Shown here piece after piece: positions 45,801 to 48,047 of a stretch of 48,047 bases of DNA. Made by a program: the position numbers and the translations under genes. Each line of letters starts with the position of its first letter. Within the stretch, counting starts at the first letter, position 1. The notes beneath the pieces were generated by a model, which made no database searches, was not told the DNA's origin, and saw only the letters and a list, made by a program, of their open reading frames with translations. The DNA comes from Bacteroidales bacterium (GTDB lineage Bacteria > Bacteroidota > Bacteroidia > Bacteroidales > WCHB1-69). The stretch is from the NCBI GenBank assembly GCA_017633255.1, contig JAGBPS010000043.1:1-48047 (forward strand), in the 5' to 3' direction.

Positions 45801-48047
45801 TTTCGAAACCATCATTCTTTCCTTGCCATCCATTGCTTTGATAATCCGAACCGTTATGGACTGTATTCACATGACAAGGACGAATAGTCTTGTCACCAGT
45901 GACAATCACCTCATTCGTCGCTTCACAGCCTTTTTCGCTGATAGCCATGATTGTGTATGATCCAACGGTCTGATAAGTATGGGAAGTCTCCGAATTGGTT
46001 GTTCCATCACCCCAATCCATGGAAGCCACGTTTTCAGACAATTCCTCCTTTATAGAAATCTCATAATCTTCAGTACAAGTAACTACTGTAGGAACTGATG
46101 CCCAGTCCACTTCGGTATTCACACTCTTTTCCAAAGGAGAACCACCTGCAATAGGCGTTGCCGTACATTTGACTTCAAATGGTCCAAGAGTGGATTTAAA
46201 AATAACCGTACACGAATCTCCGTTCGATGTCAACTCGTAATCGTCCGCATCCGCACCAGGAACAGTCCACACAAAGTTATAGTCAGAAGGATTTGCTCCC
46301 ACCAACTTGGCCTTGTAGCCTGTTTCTTGATAACCGGATAATCCACAAATATAGGCCGTATCATTTTCAGGGCCCTCCACATTCAGTACCACTGCCACTC
46401 CAGTGGTTACATTTCCATGACCAGACCAAATGCTGTCGCCATTGTCCACCGTCACAAACACACAATAGGCGGTGGTAGCATTCAGATTGAGAATGGTAAA
46501 TGTGGTATCTGCGGTACTGCCAACAGGGATGGTGACGGCCACGGCGGGCACACATGTAGTGTCTGCAGCATCTGCCGGACAGTCTGTACCTTCCTTATAA
46601 CAAATAGTTATCGTACCATTCTCCGATTCCTTGAGATTGATACCAGTCAAATTCACTATAAAGCCGGCAGGCACCGTATCGTCAAGGGATAGGGTTGTTA
46701 CGATGGGCTTATTGGCAGGGGTACGCTCACTTGCCGTAGCTGTGCTGGCTCCTGCCACATTGGTAGCTCTAACCATCACATAGTAAGTCTTATTGCCTGT
46801 AAGATTTTCGAATGTATAATTATTTTCGCTTATGGGTGCCGAACAGGTTGGGTTGTTCATGTTGCTGTTTTCAGAAATACAGAACTGATATGAAGTGATG
46901 GGGGTTCCATGACCATCAGCGGCAGCCGTGGCCTTTATCGAATTGGAGCGAACATCACTCAAGGTCAAGCTCACCGTAGGCGGAACCGTATTCTTAATTC
47001 TATTAAGTTCGGCCGTCAGTGAGTCAATCCTACGGCTCAAGCTATCGAACACGGCTAACAAGTCGCAAACATTAACGGCATTCATATTGTTGTTACAATC
47101 AACCGTCGTTGGCGTTGGTCTCGGGATAGCATTTTCGTTAGAAGGCACGGTAATGCTGCCGTTGGTGAAGTCATTGGCGGCTGTAAACGTATTAGGAGCA
47201 TTCGTAACAGCAACATTTTGCAAATCGATGGTTTTGTCCGCACTTTGGTTAAGGGTAAATGAGCCAGCAGGAGTTGCATTGCTGTTAACGGTAATAGCAA
47301 CAGTTGCATCACTCACCGTAGGAATGATTGCGCGGATATGTGAAGACACCGTGTCTATATTGGCTTGCAGTTTCGTACTGTCATTGAATATTCTGGTAGC
47401 CAAAGTTAAGCTATCATTATGCATCTTGCCCCTTACCACTTTCAGGCTGTCTTTAATCCAACTTGTTACACAAGGCTGGACACTGTCGCACACGTGCTTC
47501 AACAAAGTATCCATGCGATGTGCTAATGCAGTGCTGTCGGCAAGAATTCTGTCTGCTAGTTTAGTACTGTCGTATGTCATGCGGTTGTTCACTTTCTGGA
47601 TGCTGTCTCTCATGTTTTGGATACCGTCACAAGCCATCACATCCTTGCAGAGGTCTGTCTTCTTCACGAAATTCTTCAAAGTGTCCTTCGTGGCATAATA
47701 TCTGTGCAGAGTATCCATCACGGTCACACTGTCCGCATGGATGCGGTCGGCCAGCACAGTGCTGTCGGTGTGGATTCTGTCGGCCAGTCTCGTGCTGTCC
47801 AAGGTCAGGCGAGCGTTCACCTGCTGGATGCTGTCGCGCATCGTCTCGATTCCGTCGCAGGACATCACGCTGTCGCAAAGACCGTTGATGGTCAGGAAGT
47901 TCTTCAAAGTGTCCTTCGTAGCATAATATCTGTGAAGGGTGTCCATCACGGTCACACTGTCCGCATGAATGCGGTCGGCCAGCACAGTGCTGTCGGTGTG
48001 GATTCTGTCGGCCAGTCTCGTGCTGTCCAAGGTCAGGCGGGCATTCA
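39862..48047 (-). CDS. Giant surface protein with stalk repeats, Fn3/PKD-like domains and seven FISUMP modules (5' partial)
   Basis: The frame is open to the right edge, and the TTG at 48030 is internal, so the N-terminus lies outside. About 2,728 residues are visible. First come 76-residue DSTxLADRI stalk repeats, then an AITVNSNATPAGSFTLNQS segment that resembles fibre proteins, Fn3-like domains, and PKD-like domains. Seven FISUMP modules follow, each with QCW near the start, a GxCPxGWHxP motif, a YFWSS-like motif and a VRC(V/K)D ending. Approximate extents are 45030-45780, 43625-44435, 43060-43540, 42470-43040, 41900-42390, 40910-41580 and 39862-40560. Fn3-like domains separate modules 5-6 and 6-7. 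No T9SS tail is present. A multivalent adhesin is inferred. Confidence 0.93.
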   Translation of the reverse strand, partial: NARLTLDSTRLADRIHTDSTVLADRIHADSVTVMDTLHRYYATKDTLKNFLTINGLCDSVMSCDGIETMRDSIQQVNARLTLDSTRLADRIHTDSTVLADRIHADSVTVMDTLHRYYATKDTLKNFVKKTDLCKDVMACDGIQNMRDSIQKVNNRMTYDSTKLADRILADSTALAHRMDTLLKHVCDSVQPCVTSWIKDSLKVVRGKMHNDSLTLATRIFNDSTKLQANIDTVSSHIRAIIPTVSDATVAITVNSNATPAGSFTLNQSADKTIDLQNVAVTNAPNTFTAANDFTNGSITVPSNENAIPRPTPTTVDCNNNMNAVNVCDLLAVFDSLSRRIDSLTAELNRIKNTVPPTVSLTLSDVRSNSIKATAAADGHGTPITSYQFCISENSNMNNPTCSAPISENNYTFENLTGNKTYYVMVRATNVAGASTATASERTPANKPIVTTLSLDDTVPAGFIVNLTGINLKESENGTITICYKEGTDCPADAADTTCVPAVAVTIPVGSTADTTFTILNLNATTAYCVFVTVDNGDSIWSGHGNVTTGVAVVLNVEGPENDTAYICGLSGYQETGYKAKLVGANPSDYNFVWTVPGADADDYELTSNGDSCTVIFKSTLGPFEVKCTATPIAGGSPLEKSVNTEVDWASVPTVVTCTEDYEISIKEELSENVASMDWGDGTTNSETSHTYQTVGSYTIMAISEKGCEATNEVIVTGDKTIRPCHVNTVHNGSDYQSNGWQGKNDGFETPSDTNANYITTVTDYDGNVYPVVQIGSQCWLAENMRCTHSPSGEHKYLVINLSGNAAIKNSRSKVAHWYDNDSTVYAPKHLGLLYNWCAAVDTFDVSQPEVAEGNLPGDGTFDCDFSTVHRRGICPKGWHVPTSDEWTTMEEHVNDNSITGTGWRGAHAGKLSNGCDWHVESYTANAPSDYRNSNRNASGFGALPAGAFGQDYSNVVIEGYMFDAYFWTSETNWESNYRRLEWSKAGALLSTAVAHAGMSVRCVRDEASIPSETALMVTPSDTSVCANEAVTFTATINAGEVGDFTYSWSDGTNVLSTETTCTVSYSTSGSYSVTCTATHTDEGYELTATGSVTIVSGVPYFTFAVDTTSVIIKHIGEGVSITDWGGAGTASNIGVGSSGTYTYSAPGVYTITATNNNGCTATKKVAVGNGVNSTLHPCVVTASHPAQTGSGEGHESTTASSQDSITSVTDYDGNVYPVVQIGTQCWIKSNLRTRHFSNGIDVTNGADYRYENTHHKMVNATSKTTPYYYRPESNSTFRDYDIELMFADIYSPHPRQVAGPYSEKVHGLYYNWPAVMDERGLCPHGWHVPSEAEWNTMIGVVVSQYGGQEGNYAHLLAEGNDWNDGSLLVEKENEPGWFASESRNASEFSAIRTGFSGGSNNEEPINNEYGYSASYARGAFLHRAFAWAETYFWSSSSVGSEEAVSMHLAEDSTRLISKNRYRDCGYSVRCVRDGEGGDSPVVPTTSCSVTTPGDNETQGENNTITAVKDYNNEHSYSVIQIGSQCWMAENMRSTKYTDGNSVSGKYAPDNSESNVAEYGYLYDFSAAMHGSTTTGAQGICPVGWHMPSKAELETMMNNGGFGTVAKAGFFTGTYDGFASEVGFWSTTQGEFEAYKCLWYDNNSFLDFEPEYAVSVRCVRDSEGEVFVCGTSTVSDADGNSYATVAVGEQCWMAENMRNRSYSISGAPTLSNNISSFNANGAYYGYPGNNSNNEDNYGLLYNWYAAMGGSTESGAQGICPDGWHIPTESDILTLIGGQQSGNLPDGFNTQLAGFLWNDQGQIDPPYDVDGHAYYWSSTPSSTNKICYLQCNSDGTAHRVQTGHMDNKVAYAYSVRCVKDGGGSETPTNSCTVTTPGANEVSDENGTITAVKDAELNSYSIVQIGNHCWMAENLRSTNYNGMPSTAIIGIYPPDGDEDNVPYYGYLYNWSAVMNGSTTEGVQGVCPSGWHVPSSSEITALSEITVGDVLPGKYNGYSYSQFAHTAAFWSSTQYDMDDESAGAFVKVGQNVNDSQSWTEKTNGLSVRCVRNEDGGSTSQTDPTVTNETVSSITETTATLSASITNPDDVTITAKGFVYKETTGTTWISVAGTGEGDTIIANLTGLTTSTEYTYKAFVTFEDGADTGSVATFTTLGFVCGTSTMSDVDDNTYNTVQIGNQCWMKSNLRTTKYADGTPITNGGNISNISTTTPYYYDYNPFNYDLPVVSRGYLYNWAALMNGAVSSNTNPSNVQGVCPTGWHVPSRAEWVQLKNYLGSNSEYWCGNNPEYIARALASTTTGWGAYGVNCAPGENFSANNASQFTAIPTDYIEELGGYIARFWTSMKVSDGEAFYYSLAQRRRTLDRSYENIENALSVRCVKDEEGSGTAQISPSVTTGGYSAVTQNTATLSATITNDDDVIIIGRGFKYKADGESTYQDVYTTVELADPTVSYTASIDNLNPGTTYFYYAYITYQGGTVTDESGERSFLTTPESTGFVCGTSTVLDADGNEYTTVEIGSQCWMAENLRTIGNLPPLDEVAVSSGVPEVPFYYQPAEDFEDYDLDYNETYGLYYNRYAALGNDYSGPSGDSEDPTEPVQGICPSGWHIPSKSEWVALVNEVTDDPSYGAGKLSGGTDWEDDSYDEFNYSNPGNYNYTLRNSTLFSALPAGWYDISWDMIDDVYPPKEDAFFWSSSFDDDDTYYFHLQYETEGFDIDTTNDTYAFPVRCVRDSE
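47570..48047 (-). repeat. 228-bp stalk repeats at the window edge
   Basis: The stretches at 47750-47820 and 47978-48047 are nearly identical and 228 bases (76 residues) apart; more copies probably lie outside. A diverged third copy is at 47520-47600. Heptad-like spacing of Leu, Ile and Val with DST and DSV suggests a coiled stalk. Confidence 0.85.

Noticed and set aside
46928..47698. 256-codon plus-strand frame opposite the stalk repeats
   Set aside because: It has an artefactual composition created by the repeats on the other strand.
39862..48047. Diversity-generating retroelement target
   Set aside because: No reverse transcriptase, template repeat or adenine-specific variation could be seen in this window. 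Kept only as a possible check elsewhere.

Overview
The window looks like the chromosome of an uncultured or gut-type member of the Bacteroidales (Bacteroidota). The evidence is a set of -7 promoter elements of the form TAnnTTTG, a type IX secretion (T9SS) sorting tail, many lipoproteins whose Cys is followed by Lys/His and acidic residues, giant modular surface proteins, and the Bacteroidota-style DUF5618, four-helix-bundle and Rpn families. Stops include TAA, TAG and TGA, so the code appears standard.

Layout. Positions 2-9709 (+) carry the 3' part of a giant surface protein: SprB-like and YDGT repeats, thirteen 74-residue MBG-type repeats, a tandemly duplicated 441-residue block, and a C-terminal FISUMP domain. 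Positions 9772-13416 are a scar: an IS21-family element (istA broken by one in-frame TGA, istB intact) sits between the C-terminal stump of a Na+-dependent symporter and the C-terminal stump of an SPFH/prohibitin-like protein. Positions 13607-18117 (-) hold two paralogous FISUMP lipoproteins, a DUF5618 gene and an exported HExxH protein. Positions 18323-22617 hold hydF, a four-helix-bundle gene, hutH, and a cupin plus hotdog thioesterase pair.

Positions 22604-29216 (-) form an accessory island: three lipoproteins, a small XRE regulator and a 1310-residue T9SS-exported protein. A promoter/operator/leader block is duplicated inside it, and two orphan copies of the T9SS gene's tail lie between the lipoproteins. 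Positions 29401-38136 (+) are conserved core: uvrA, tRNA-Gln(TTG), nusA, infB, pdxA. Positions 38137-39674 hold palindromes, an orphan FISUMP tail with terminator, and an Rpn nuclease gene. Positions 39862 to the right edge (-) carry a second giant protein with a repetitive stalk, Fn3/PKD-like domains and seven FISUMP modules.

Themes. Most accessory coding capacity is devoted to the cell surface: FISUMP modules occur ten times in four genes, plus one orphan tail. Intergenic DNA is unusual: degenerate period-7 arrays follow several stop codons, and compact GC-rich palindromes recur. The strongest candidates for something undescribed are the modular 3'-end relics (FISUMP and T9SS tails without bodies), the XRE operator/leader duplication, and the heptamer arrays. 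No reverse transcriptase, CRISPR array, toxin-antitoxin pair or phage structural operon was recognised.
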